Part shown: positions 30,849-37,260 of the stretch, one piece after another
How the letters are laid out: each line of letters begins with the position of its first letter
How positions within the stretch are numbered: position 1 is the stretch's first letter
From: JAAZPG01 sp012797375
GTDB taxonomy: Bacteria > Acidobacteriota > Aminicenantia > Aminicenantales > UBA4085
Length of the DNA stretch: 37,260 nucleotides
Reading direction: 5' to 3'
NCBI GenBank assembly: GCA_937868205.1
Contig: CALMMC010000013.1
Location: 1 to 37,260, forward strand
The notes under the pieces: model-generated
Seen by the model: only the letters and a program-made list of their open reading frames with translations
What the model was told of the DNA's origin: nothing
Databases searched by the model: none
Translations under genes and position numbers: made by a program

Positions 30849-31520
30849 ATGAACCTGACGATCCCCACCCAGCCCCGCGAGGCGTTCGGCAAGAACGCGT
30901 CCTACCGCATCCGACAGACCGGCCGGATTCCAGCCGTTCTTTACGGCGAAGGCCGGCCCAGCCAGGCCCTTGTCGTGGATAAGAAGGACATCATCCGGAT
31001 TCTCAAGTCTGAAACCGGTCTGAACACCCTCTTCAAGATTACGCTCGAAGACGGAGAGCGCGACGTCATGATCAAGGACGTCCAGATCAATCCCTTGACG
31101 GACGAGGTGATTCACGCCGATTTGATCCAGATCGACATGAACAAGGCGATCCGGGTCGAGGTTCCGATCGAGCTCGTCGGCGAAGCCGTCGGCGTCAAGG
31201 CCGAGGGCGGATTCATCGACTTCATGACCCGCGCCTTGATGATCGAGTGCCTCCCGGCGATGATCCCCGAACACCTGATCGTCGATGTCTCGGGACTCCG
31301 CCTTCACCAGTCGATCAAGGTCTCCGAAGTCGTCCTTCCCGAGGGCGTCAAGCTGATCACGGAACCAGGCGCGGTCGTCGCCTTGGTCCAGGTCCCGCAC
31401 GAGGAGAAGGCCGAAGCGGCGCCGGCGGTCGAGGAAGAGGTGGAAGCGGCGGCGGCGGCGCCGGCCGAGCCCGAAGTCATCAAGAAGGAGCGGGCCGAAA
31501 AGCCCGAGCCGGAGAAATAG
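30849..31520 (+). CDS. rplY: Ribosomal protein L25 (long TL5/CTC form)
   Basis: A 223-residue 5S rRNA-binding protein. The N-terminal L25 domain (about 1-95: REAFGKNASYRIRQTGRIPA, ALVVDKKDIIRILKSE, VMIKDVQINPLTDEVIHADL) is followed by the C-terminal TL5/CTC domain (GGFIDFMTRALMIECLPAM, VLPEGVKLI). The last 35-40 residues are almost only Glu, Ala, Pro and Lys and probably disordered. A strong AGGAGG lies before ATG 30849. The order prs-rplY-pth is common in bacteria. Confidence 0.96.
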   Translation: MNLTIPTQPREAFGKNASYRIRQTGRIPAVLYGEGRPSQALVVDKKDIIRILKSETGLNTLFKITLEDGERDVMIKDVQINPLTDEVIHADLIQIDMNKAIRVEVPIELVGEAVGVKAEGGFIDFMTRALMIECLPAMIPEHLIVDVSGLRLHQSIKVSEVVLPEGVKLITEPGAVVALVQVPHEEKAEAAPAVEEEVEAAAAAPAEPEVIKKERAEKPEPEK

Positions 31521-31523
31521 AGC

Positions 31524-32078
31524 GTGTGGGCGGTCGTGGGCCTGGGGAATCCGGGCTTGCGGTATGCCGACACGCGTCACAACATCGGGTACATGTTGGT
31601 GAAGAAGGCGGCCAAGGCTTGGGAAATCCGTTTGAGAAAACCCAAGTTTTCAGCCAGGACGGGCGAAGGACGGCGGGCGGGCGAACGGATCGTCCTGGCC
31701 CTGCCGGAGACGTATATGAACGAGAGCGGCCAGGCCGTCAAGGCGCTCCTCGTCGGGATGGAGATCCCGACGGAGCGCCTGGTGGTCGTCTTCGACGACG
31801 TCGACCTGCCGCTTGGCGAGATCCGTGTCCGCCGCGAGGGCGGCCCCGGCACCCACCGGGGGATGGCCTCGATCGCCAGGCTGATTGGGACGTCGTTCCC
31901 GCGGATCCGCGTCGGCATCGGGCCCGTGCCCGAGAACGTCGACATCACGGATTTCGTCCTGGAGCCGTTCCGGAAAGCGGAAAAGAAGCTTTTGGACGGA
32001 AGCCTCGACCGGGCCATGGACGCCTTGGAGCTTGTCCTGGACGGCCGGATCGATCAAGCGATGAACAGCTATAATTAG
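31524..32078 (+). CDS. pth: Peptidyl-tRNA hydrolase
   Basis: A 184-residue enzyme that frees tRNA from peptidyl-tRNAs dropped by ribosomes. It has VVGLGNPGLRYADTRHNIGY with the catalytic His19 and Asn9, LPETYMNESGQAVKALL with the substrate-binding Asn, and VVFDDVDLPLGEIRVRREGG. The later GTHRGMASI has Arg where E. coli has Asn114 after the conserved His, a change I believe occurs in other family members. The start is GTG 31524, 3 bp after the rplY stop, suggesting translational coupling. Its last codons contain the TATAAT that may serve rpsF. Confidence 0.95.
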   Translation: MWAVVGLGNPGLRYADTRHNIGYMLVKKAAKAWEIRLRKPKFSARTGEGRRAGERIVLALPETYMNESGQAVKALLVGMEIPTERLVVVFDDVDLPLGEIRVRREGGPGTHRGMASIARLIGTSFPRIRVGIGPVPENVDITDFVLEPFRKAEKKLLDGSLDRAMDALELVLDGRIDQAMNSYN

Positions 32079-32153
32079 CGTTCGTTGAGGAAGCGAAAAC
32101 TTCCTCCTTGCTCCCCCCGCCGAAGAGGGGGATGCTGTCAAACCAAAAGGAGG
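32070..32153 (+). promoter_or_regulatory. rpsF leader: -10 element and mutually exclusive RNA helices over the ribosome-binding site
   Basis: A perfect TATAAT (32070-32075) sits in the end of pth, without a good -35; transcription from it would begin near 32082. The RNA could then form GAGGAAG (32087-32093) with CTTCCTC (32100-32106). Alternatively CCTCCTT (32103-32109) can pair with AAGGAGG (32147-32153), the Shine-Dalgarno sequence of rpsF, enclosing a second hairpin TCCCCC/GGGGGA (32112-32117 with 32127-32132) whose loop contains CCG. The first two helices share bases 32103-32106 and cannot coexist, so they could act as an on/off switch. Confidence 0.5.
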
Positions 32154-32158
32154 TTTGG

Positions 32159-32548
32159 ATGAAGCAGTATGAGACGGGGTTTCTCCTCGCCCCGAATATG
32201 ACCGAGGAGGAGGCTGAGGGCGTCGTCCAGGGCCTGGCCGAGGTCGTTCCCCTGAAAAACGGGAAGATGATCCGGATCGAAAAGTGGGGCAAACGCCGGA
32301 CGGCCTATCCCATCGGGAAGGCCCACGAGGCGTATTATGTGTTCTTCCATTACGAGGGCGGAGCGGAGATCCCGCTCGAGCTCAGCCGGCGGTTCCGCCA
32401 GATGGACACGGTCATCCGCCACCTGACGCTGGTCAAAGAAACGCGGATGAACGTCCGGAAGAAGAAAAAAGTCCGGAAGAACGCCCCGTCCGCGGCGGAC
32501 GCGGAGACGGCGGCCCCGGCCGCCGAGCCCAAGCGCGAGGAGGCTTGA
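32159..32548 (+). CDS. rpsF: Ribosomal protein S6
   Basis: A 129-residue 30S protein that binds S18 and the central domain of 16S rRNA. It begins MKQYETGFLLAPNMTEEEAE, with the typical KWGKRRTAYPIGKAHEAYYV in the middle and MDTVIRHLTLVKE near residue 90. After a basic cluster (RKKKKVRK) comes an Ala/Glu/Pro-rich tail. ATG 32159 has the full AAAGGAGG at 32146-32153; an earlier in-frame ATG would give an N-terminus unlike S6. No ssb gene stands between it and rpsR, unlike in many bacteria. Confidence 0.97.
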   Translation: MKQYETGFLLAPNMTEEEAEGVVQGLAEVVPLKNGKMIRIEKWGKRRTAYPIGKAHEAYYVFFHYEGGAEIPLELSRRFRQMDTVIRHLTLVKETRMNVRKKKKVRKNAPSAADAETAAPAAEPKREEA

Positions 32549-32550
32549 TC

Positions 32551-32826
32551 ATGGCCGAAGAAAAACGGTTCGAACGCTCAGACCGGCCGGAGAAGCCGGC
32601 GTACAGGAAATTCTTTCCTCCGAAAAAGAAGTTCTGCCGGTTCTGCCAGCGGAACGTCAAGTTCATCGATTATAAAAACGCCGACATCCTGAAAAAGTAC
32701 ATCCCCGACCGGGGCCGGATTTCGCCCCGCCGGGTGACCGGCACGTGCGCTTTTCACCAGCGCAAACTGGCGGCGGCGGTGAAGCGGGCCAGGCACATGG
32801 CCCTTCTGCCCTACGTCACCGAGTAA
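32551..32826 (+). CDS. rpsR: Ribosomal protein S18 (zinc-binding form)
   Basis: A 91-residue partner of S6 in the 30S platform. The core reads KKKFCRFCQRNVKFIDYKNA, LKKYIPDRGRISPRRVTGTC and AFHQRKLAAAVKRARHMALL. The residues CRFC and, later, CAFH are a probable zinc site, as in the Cys-containing S18 form. ATG 32551 follows the rpsF stop by 2 bp, and the frame that stays open upstream lies within rpsF. AGGAGG before it overlaps the end of rpsF. Confidence 0.96.
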   Translation: MAEEKRFERSDRPEKPAYRKFFPPKKKFCRFCQRNVKFIDYKNADILKKYIPDRGRISPRRVTGTCAFHQRKLAAAVKRARHMALLPYVTE

Positions 32827-32839
32827 GACCGGAGGTCCC

Positions 32840-33325
32840 ATGAAAGTCATCCTGAAACAAGACGTGGAAAACTTGGGCCGGAAGGGAGACGTCGTCAACG
32901 TCGCGTCCGGCTACGGCCGAAATTACCTCATCCCCCGCAAGCTCGCCCTCGAAGTGACGGCTTCCAACCTCAAGATGATCGAAATCGAAGGGGCGGCCTT
33001 GAAGAAAAAAGCCGAACAGGAGCGGGCCTCCTTCCAGGAGACGATTCAGAAGCTCAACCAAGTGACCCTGTCCTTCACCCGCAAGACCACGGAGAAGGAT
33101 CACATCTTCGGCTCGGTCACGGCCGCCGACATCAAGGAGGCGTTGGACGCGCAGGGCTTCGCCGTCGATAAGAAGCGGATCGTCCTCCCCGAGCCGATCA
33201 AACAGTTGGGTTCCCACAAGGTGACCATCAAGGTCTATCACGACGACAAGGCCGAGATCCAAGTGGACGTCGTCGCCGAGGAAGAGCCGCCGGCGGAAAC
33301 GGAGGCTCCCCCGGCGGAAGCCTGA
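32840..33325 (+). CDS. rplI: Ribosomal protein L9
   Basis: A 161-residue 50S protein. The N-terminal rRNA-binding domain is clear (MKVILKQDVENLGRKGDVVN, GYGRNYLIPRKLALEVT), followed by the long connecting helix and the C-terminal domain (ITEKDHIFGSV-like segment TTEKDHIFGSVTAADIKEAL, KQLGSHKVTIKVYHD). The protein ends in a Glu/Pro/Ala tail beyond the usual length. GGAGG precedes ATG 32840. rpsF-rpsR-rplI-dnaB is a widespread gene order. Confidence 0.97.
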   Translation: MKVILKQDVENLGRKGDVVNVASGYGRNYLIPRKLALEVTASNLKMIEIEGAALKKKAEQERASFQETIQKLNQVTLSFTRKTTEKDHIFGSVTAADIKEALDAQGFAVDKKRIVLPEPIKQLGSHKVTIKVYHDDKAEIQVDVVAEEEPPAETEAPPAEA

Positions 33326-33362
33326 GGCCGCCGGCGGGCCGGAAGGCCCGAAAGGAGGAGCG

Positions 33363-34739
33363 GTGGATCTGGATTCGCTGTTTCTGAAACGAACGCCGCC
33401 CCACAGCCCAGAGGCGGAACGGGCGGTCCTGGGCGGGATCCTGATCAATTCCCGCAATTACAGCCTCGTTCTCTCGACCGTGGCCATCGAGGATTTCTAC
33501 AAGGACGCCCATCGGAAAATCCTGGAGACGGTCGGCCGGCTCGTGGACCGCGGAGTGCCGGTGGAGCTTTTGGCGGTCAGCGAGGAGCTTCGCCGGGAGG
33601 GGCGGCTGGAGGATGTGGGCGGCGCGGCCTACCTGTCCTCTTTGATGGACGGCGTGCCCCGCAGCTCCAACGTCGAATACTACGCCAGGATCATCAAGGA
33701 AAAAAGCCTGCTCCGGCGGCTCATCCTTTCCTCCGCCCAGATCATCGCCGCCAGCTACGAGGAAAAGGAGGACGCCGACGATCTGGTCAACGCCGCCCAG
33801 GCGGCGATGATCGACGTGGCCGAACAGCGGGACCGCCGGGGCTTCGTCCCCTTGAGCCAGGTGATCGGACCGACGATGGAGCACGTCCAGAAGCTCGTGG
33901 CGACCCGAGACTCGGTCACCGGAGTGGACACGGGCTTCTACGAGCTCAACAAGCTCACGGCCGGGTTTCACCCGTCCGAGCTCATCATCGTCGCCGCCCG
34001 CCCCTCCATGGGCAAGACCGCCTTCTGCCTGAACATGACTCAGTATATCGGCCTTCGGGCGGGGAAAGCCGTGGGCTTTTTCTCGATGGAGATGTCCCAG
34101 GAGTCGCTCCTCATCCGGATGCTCTGCGCCGACGCGAGGATCGATCTGCAGCATGTCCGGTCCGGCTTGATCAGCGACCGGGACCTGGACCGTCTCCGCT
34201 TGAGCGCGGAAACGCTCGGCCCCTGCCCGATTTTTCTCGACGAGACGCCGGCCCTCACCCTGGCGGAGATGAAGGCCAAGGCCCGGCGGCTGAAGCTGGA
34301 GGGCCTTCTGGACATCGTCTTCATCGACTACATCCAGCTGATGCGGGCCGGGGGGCGTTTTGAAAATCGCAACCAGGAAATGTCGTTCATTTCCCGCTCG
34401 CTCAAGGAATTGGCCAAGGAGCTGGCCATCCCCGTCGTCGGCATCTCCCAGCTCAGCCGGGCCCCGGAAAAGGCCCGCCGCGAGCCTCGCCCCATGCTCT
34501 CGGACCTGCGCGAGTCGGGGGCGATCGAGCAGGACGCCGACGTCGTCATTTTCATCTACCGTCCGGAGATGTACTTCACACCTGAAGAAAAGGCGGTTCA
34601 AACGGAGCTCCGGGGAATCGGCGAAGTGATCATTGCCAAGCAGCGGAACGGCCCGACAGGGCAGTTCGAACTGGCCTTTCAGAACAAGTTCGCCAAGTTC
34701 GAAAACCTCGAAACGTCCCATCGCGGCCCGGAGGAGTGA
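33363..34739 (+). CDS. dnaB: Replicative DNA helicase
   Basis: A 458-residue hexameric helicase that unwinds DNA at the replication fork. The N-terminal domain begins PHSPEAERAVLGGILINSRN. The RecA-like motor has Walker A RPSMGKTAF, VGFFSMEMSQESLLIRML, Walker B IVFIDYIQLM, GISQLSRAPEKA and SDLRESGAIEQDADVVIFI. No intein interrupts it. Start GTG 33363 has AAAGGAGG at 33350-33357. Only 3 bp separate it from mlaE, so the lipid transport genes may be transcribed with it. Confidence 0.97.
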   Translation: MDLDSLFLKRTPPHSPEAERAVLGGILINSRNYSLVLSTVAIEDFYKDAHRKILETVGRLVDRGVPVELLAVSEELRREGRLEDVGGAAYLSSLMDGVPRSSNVEYYARIIKEKSLLRRLILSSAQIIAASYEEKEDADDLVNAAQAAMIDVAEQRDRRGFVPLSQVIGPTMEHVQKLVATRDSVTGVDTGFYELNKLTAGFHPSELIIVAARPSMGKTAFCLNMTQYIGLRAGKAVGFFSMEMSQESLLIRMLCADARIDLQHVRSGLISDRDLDRLRLSAETLGPCPIFLDETPALTLAEMKAKARRLKLEGLLDIVFIDYIQLMRAGGRFENRNQEMSFISRSLKELAKELAIPVVGISQLSRAPEKARREPRPMLSDLRESGAIEQDADVVIFIYRPEMYFTPEEKAVQTELRGIGEVIIAKQRNGPTGQFELAFQNKFAKFENLETSHRGPEE

Positions 34740-34742
34740 GGA

Positions 34743-35522
34743 TTGGCCGCCCCTCCGCGTTCGATCATCGTCCGTTTCTTCGAGCAGTTGGGGGAGCTGT
34801 CCCTCCTGGCCGGCCGGACCTTCCGGAGCTTTTTTCAAAAGCCCTGGGAGGGGAAGATCTTCCTTCAGCAATTGGAGGAAATCGGCCTCCGGACGCTTCC
34901 CGTCGTCTCCCTGACCGCGGCCTTCGGCGGCCTCGTCTTCGGGCTGCAAAGCTATTACGGATTTCACAAGTACATCGGCCAGGGGTCGGAGGCCTACGGC
35001 GGGCCGATCATCGCCGTCGGGCTCGTCCGAGAGCTCATTCCCATTCTCGTCGGCCTGATGGTCGCCGGACGGGTCGGCTCCTCCATGGCCGCCGAGATCG
35101 GAACGATGCGGATCACCGAGCAGATCGACGCCCTCTTCACCTTGGGGGCGGACTCGGTCCGCTACCTGGTCGCTCCGCGCACGGCGGCCGCTTTCCTGAT
35201 GCTTCCCTGCCTGACCCTGTTCGGCGACCTCATCGGCATCCTTTGCGCCGAATTCTACAATGTCGTCCTGATGGGCGTGAACAAGACCGTCTACTGGCGC
35301 AACACGGTCACGTACTTGGACCTCTGGGACGTCGGCTCGGGGCTGGTCAAGGCGGCCGTGTTCGGAGTCCTGATCGCCATCATCGGCTGCTGGCAGGGCC
35401 TGGAAACCGAGGGCGGGGCCGAGGGCGTCGGCCGGGCGACGACCCGGGCGGTGGTCATCGCCTCGATCATCATCCTCATCAGCAACTTCTTCCTGAGCGA
35501 GCTTCTTCCTTCCAGCCTATGA
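34743..35522 (+). CDS. mlaE: MlaE-type ABC permease of phospholipid transport
   Basis: A 259-residue inner-membrane permease with about five or six helices. Signature region: AFGGLVFGLQSYYGFHKYIG, VRELIPILVGLMVAGRVGSS, MAAEIGTMRITEQIDALFTL. With MlaF and MlaD it moves phospholipids between the inner and outer membranes. It starts with TTG at 34743, six bases after GGAGGAG (34730-34736), which lies in the end of dnaB. The stop overlaps mlaF by ATGA (35519-35522). Confidence 0.93.
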   Translation: MAAPPRSIIVRFFEQLGELSLLAGRTFRSFFQKPWEGKIFLQQLEEIGLRTLPVVSLTAAFGGLVFGLQSYYGFHKYIGQGSEAYGGPIIAVGLVRELIPILVGLMVAGRVGSSMAAEIGTMRITEQIDALFTLGADSVRYLVAPRTAAAFLMLPCLTLFGDLIGILCAEFYNVVLMGVNKTVYWRNTVTYLDLWDVGSGLVKAAVFGVLIAIIGCWQGLETEGGAEGVGRATTRAVVIASIIILISNFFLSELLPSSL

Positions 35523-36265
35523 TCCGATTCAACGGCGTCCACAAATCCTTCGGCCCGAAGCGGGTGCTGACCGGCCTCGACCTGGAAATCCGGACCGGGG
35601 AAACGCTGGCCGTCATCGGCCAGAGCGGATCGGGCAAGAGCGTCCTGCTGAAAATCCTGATCGGCATCCTCGCCCCCGAGCGGGGGAAAGTCTTTGTCGA
35701 CGATGTCGAAGTGACCGCCCTGGGACGGGACGAGCGCCAGGCGACGGCCCGCAAGTTCGGCATGCTCTTCCAGGCGGCCGCCCTTTTCGATTCGCTGAAT
35801 GTCGCCGAGAACGTGGCCTTCGGCCTGAGGCGCCGGATGCGCCTGAGCGAACAGGAGATCGCCGGCCTCGTCGCCGACAGCCTGGCCAAGGTCGGCCTGC
35901 GGGGAATCGAGAAGTTGATGCCCCACGAGCTTTCCGGCGGGATGCGCAAGCGCGTCGGACTCGCCCGGGCCATCGCCTACCGGCCGGAGATCATTCTGTA
36001 CGACGAGCCGTCCACCGGCCTGGATCCGATCCGGGCCGACGCGATCAACGATCTGATCCTTCTCCTGCAGAAGGAAATGGGCGTGACCTCGATCGTTATC
36101 ACCCACGACATGGTCAGCGCCTACAAAGTCGCCGACCGGATCGCCATGTTATACGGCGGAAAAATCATCGCCGTCGGTCCGCCCGAAGAGATCCGCCATT
36201 CGCCGGATCCGGTGGTCCAGCAGTTCCTCCAGGGGCGGGCGGAGGGACCGATCAAGGATTTTTAA
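35519..36265 (+). CDS. mlaF: MlaF-type ABC ATPase of phospholipid transport
   Basis: A 248-residue ATP-binding subunit. Walker A GQSGSGKSVLLK, Q loop FQAAALFDSLNVAENVAFGL (typical of MlaF), signature HELSGGMRKRVGLARAIA, Walker B IILYDEPSTGLDP and switch His in VITHDM. ATG 35519 overlaps the mlaE stop; the longer open frame upstream is a shadow of mlaE. Its stop shares a base with an ATG at 36265 of the following frame. Confidence 0.95.
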   Translation: MIRFNGVHKSFGPKRVLTGLDLEIRTGETLAVIGQSGSGKSVLLKILIGILAPERGKVFVDDVEVTALGRDERQATARKFGMLFQAAALFDSLNVAENVAFGLRRRMRLSEQEIAGLVADSLAKVGLRGIEKLMPHELSGGMRKRVGLARAIAYRPEIILYDEPSTGLDPIRADAINDLILLLQKEMGVTSIVITHDMVSAYKVADRIAMLYGGKIIAVGPPEEIRHSPDPVVQQFLQGRAEGPIKDF

Positions 36266-36276
36266 TGGAGGAAGGC

Positions 36277-37081
36277 ATGAGCCGAAAAACGCGAGTCGGC
36301 CTTTTCGTCGGAGGGACGCTGGCCGTCATGGCTGTTTTCATCATGTTGCTCGGCGACATCGGGTACGTCTTTAAAAAGAGGGGATACACCCTCAATGTCG
36401 ACGTGCCGACGGCGGCCGGTCTGGACGCCAAGGCGGTGGTCAAGATGGCCGGGGTCAAGATCGGCTTCGTCCGCGACATCCAGCTCTCCGGCGTCCGGGC
36501 CCGGGTCGTCATGAACATCGACAACGGCGTGCGGGTTCCCGTCGACTCGACGGCCGCCTTCTCCACGCTCGGGCTGCTTGGCGAGAAATACGTCGAGATC
36601 GATCCCGGCGAATCGGCGGAGTTTTGCGCTGACAACGCCTCCATCGCCGGCTCCCAGAAACCCGGATTCGACCAGGTCGGTGAGATGCTCTCCTCGGTCG
36701 GCCGGGAGTTGAAAGCCGTTTCGGCCTCCTTGAGCGACGTGCTTAACGAGGAGAACCGGGCCAAGTTCAAGCGGGCCTTGGAGGGAGCGGCGGGAGCGGC
36801 GGCCGAGCTCGAAACGATTCTGACCGTCAACCGGTCCGAATTCGAGCGGCTGATCCGGGGGGCCAACGAGACGGTCGACGGCGTCGGCCGGACGGTGGCC
36901 GACGTCTCGGCCGACTTGAAAAAATCGTTGGCCGTCCTCCAGGAGACGATCGCCGAGAACCGCGAACCACTCAAGGCCGACTTGGAAAAAATCGGCGAGG
37001 CCGCGGCCAAGCTCCGGGCGATCCTGGAAAAAATCGAGAGGGGCGAGGGCACGGCCGGAAAGATCATCCAGGAGCCCGGCC
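36277..37081 (+). CDS. mlaD: MlaD-type MCE-domain protein (3' truncated by contig end)
   Basis: Substrate-binding subunit anchored in the inner membrane by one N-terminal helix (VGLFVGGTLAVMAVFIMLLG) and reaching into the periplasm. The MCE domain follows (YTLNVDVPTAAGLDAKAVVK, MAGVKIGFVRDIQLSG, AAFSTLGLLGEKYVEIDPG). The rest is helical and Ala/Glu/Lys-rich, as in MCE proteins that form a tube or tail. ATG 36277 is chosen because GGAGGAAGG (36267-36275) precedes it; ATG 36265 is possible. Genomic sequence ends at 37081; the residues beyond it in the open frame come from the adapter. Confidence 0.92.
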
Positions 37082-37160
37082 CTGTCTCTTATACAAATCT
37101 CCGAGCCCACGAGACTCCTGAGCATCTCGTATGCCGTCTTCTGCTTGAAAAAAAAAAAAA
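37082..37160. other. Nextera i7 adapter in reverse complement, followed by poly-A
   Basis: Mosaic end at 37082-37100 (with one A-for-C difference from the standard sequence), read-2 adapter part 37101-37115, index TCCTGAGC 37116-37123, P7 reverse complement 37124-37147, then 13 A (37148-37160), as seen when a read runs off the end of the library molecule. It mirrors the left end exactly. Confidence 0.98.
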
Positions 37161-37260
37161 CCCAAGGAACAGAACACCAGTACATTGAGAATTAAAAGAA
37201 CGCAAAAATACTTGTTATCTTAAGTGAGGACATGGCTCTGATCGCGCGATCCGACACCAC
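37161..37260. other. Foreign flank beyond the right adapter (assembly chimera)
   Basis: One hundred bases, AT-richer than the contig, joined only through the adapter poly-A. No gene can be recognised. It is not the natural continuation of mlaD. Confidence 0.85.

Noticed and set aside
1..37260. CRISPR arrays, insertion sequences, prophage or toxin-antitoxin genes
   Set aside because: I looked for regular repeats, transposases and small paired genes and saw none; the window is core chromosome apart from the adapter ends.

Overview
The window is a GC-rich metagenome-type contig from a diderm (Gram-negative) bacterium. The outer-membrane signs are heptose LPS genes (gmhB, waaF), a LolB-like lipoprotein and the mla lipid transporter genes. 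An energy-converting group 4 [NiFe] hydrogenase points to an anaerobic, ferredoxin-based energy metabolism. The gene mix would suit an Acidobacteriota/Aminicenantes-like lineage, but that placement is a guess. Only about 220..37081 is genuine genome. Both ends run outward through an Illumina Nextera i7 adapter (same index, read as TCCTGAGC) into a homopolymer and then into short unrelated, AT-richer sequence. polA and mlaD are therefore cut by the contig ends, not by biology.

Layout. 0.2-7.7 kb (+): the 3' part of polA; a soluble PRC/MgtE-N/CBS protein; an NRAMP homologue with the altered metal site of Mg2+-type NRAMPs; a single-domain response regulator; and a large beta-propeller HisKA_2 sensor kinase. 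7.7-8.9 kb (-): a YghO-like GNAT-fold protein. 9.0-18.5 kb (+): an eleven-gene operon with a promoter at its start and a strong terminator at its end. It encodes counterparts of complex I subunits N, L, M, J, K, A, B, C, D, H and I, but the large subunit keeps the four [NiFe] cysteines and there is no NADH module. The hydrogenase maturation protease lies just downstream. 19.1-21.9 kb (-): dnaN and dnaA, with two AT-rich gene-free patches carrying DnaA-box-like sites, i.e. a candidate replication origin. 22.1-23.6 kb (+): folD and rpmB. 23.6-27.6 kb (-): the operon fmdB-like, waaF, gmhB, rel. 27.7-31-kb region (+): two small membrane proteins, a LolB-like lipoprotein, ispE, tRNA-Gln(UUG) lying inside the ispE reading frame, prs, rplY and pth. 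32.1-37.1 kb (+): rpsF, rpsR, rplI, dnaB, then mlaE, mlaF and a truncated mlaD.

How the parts work together. The hydrogenase would take electrons from reduced ferredoxin (donor not encoded here), make H2 and move ions through three antiporter-like subunits; the protease would trim its large subunit. The CBS/MgtE-N protein probably senses Mg2+ for the neighbouring transporter. The remaining genes are housekeeping for replication, translation, stringent response and envelope building. Promoters of ordinary sigma-70 type with 17-18 bp spacers can be read at several gene starts; two imply very short leaders.

Most interesting points: the complete complex-I-like membrane arm on a hydrogenase, including a NuoA-like subunit lacking its usual acidic residues; the PRC/MgtE-N/CBS plus Mg-type NRAMP pair; a possible Shine-Dalgarno-sequestering RNA switch before rpsF; tRNA-Gln embedded in ispE; and the candidate oriC. 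All coordinates and motifs were read by eye without database searches.
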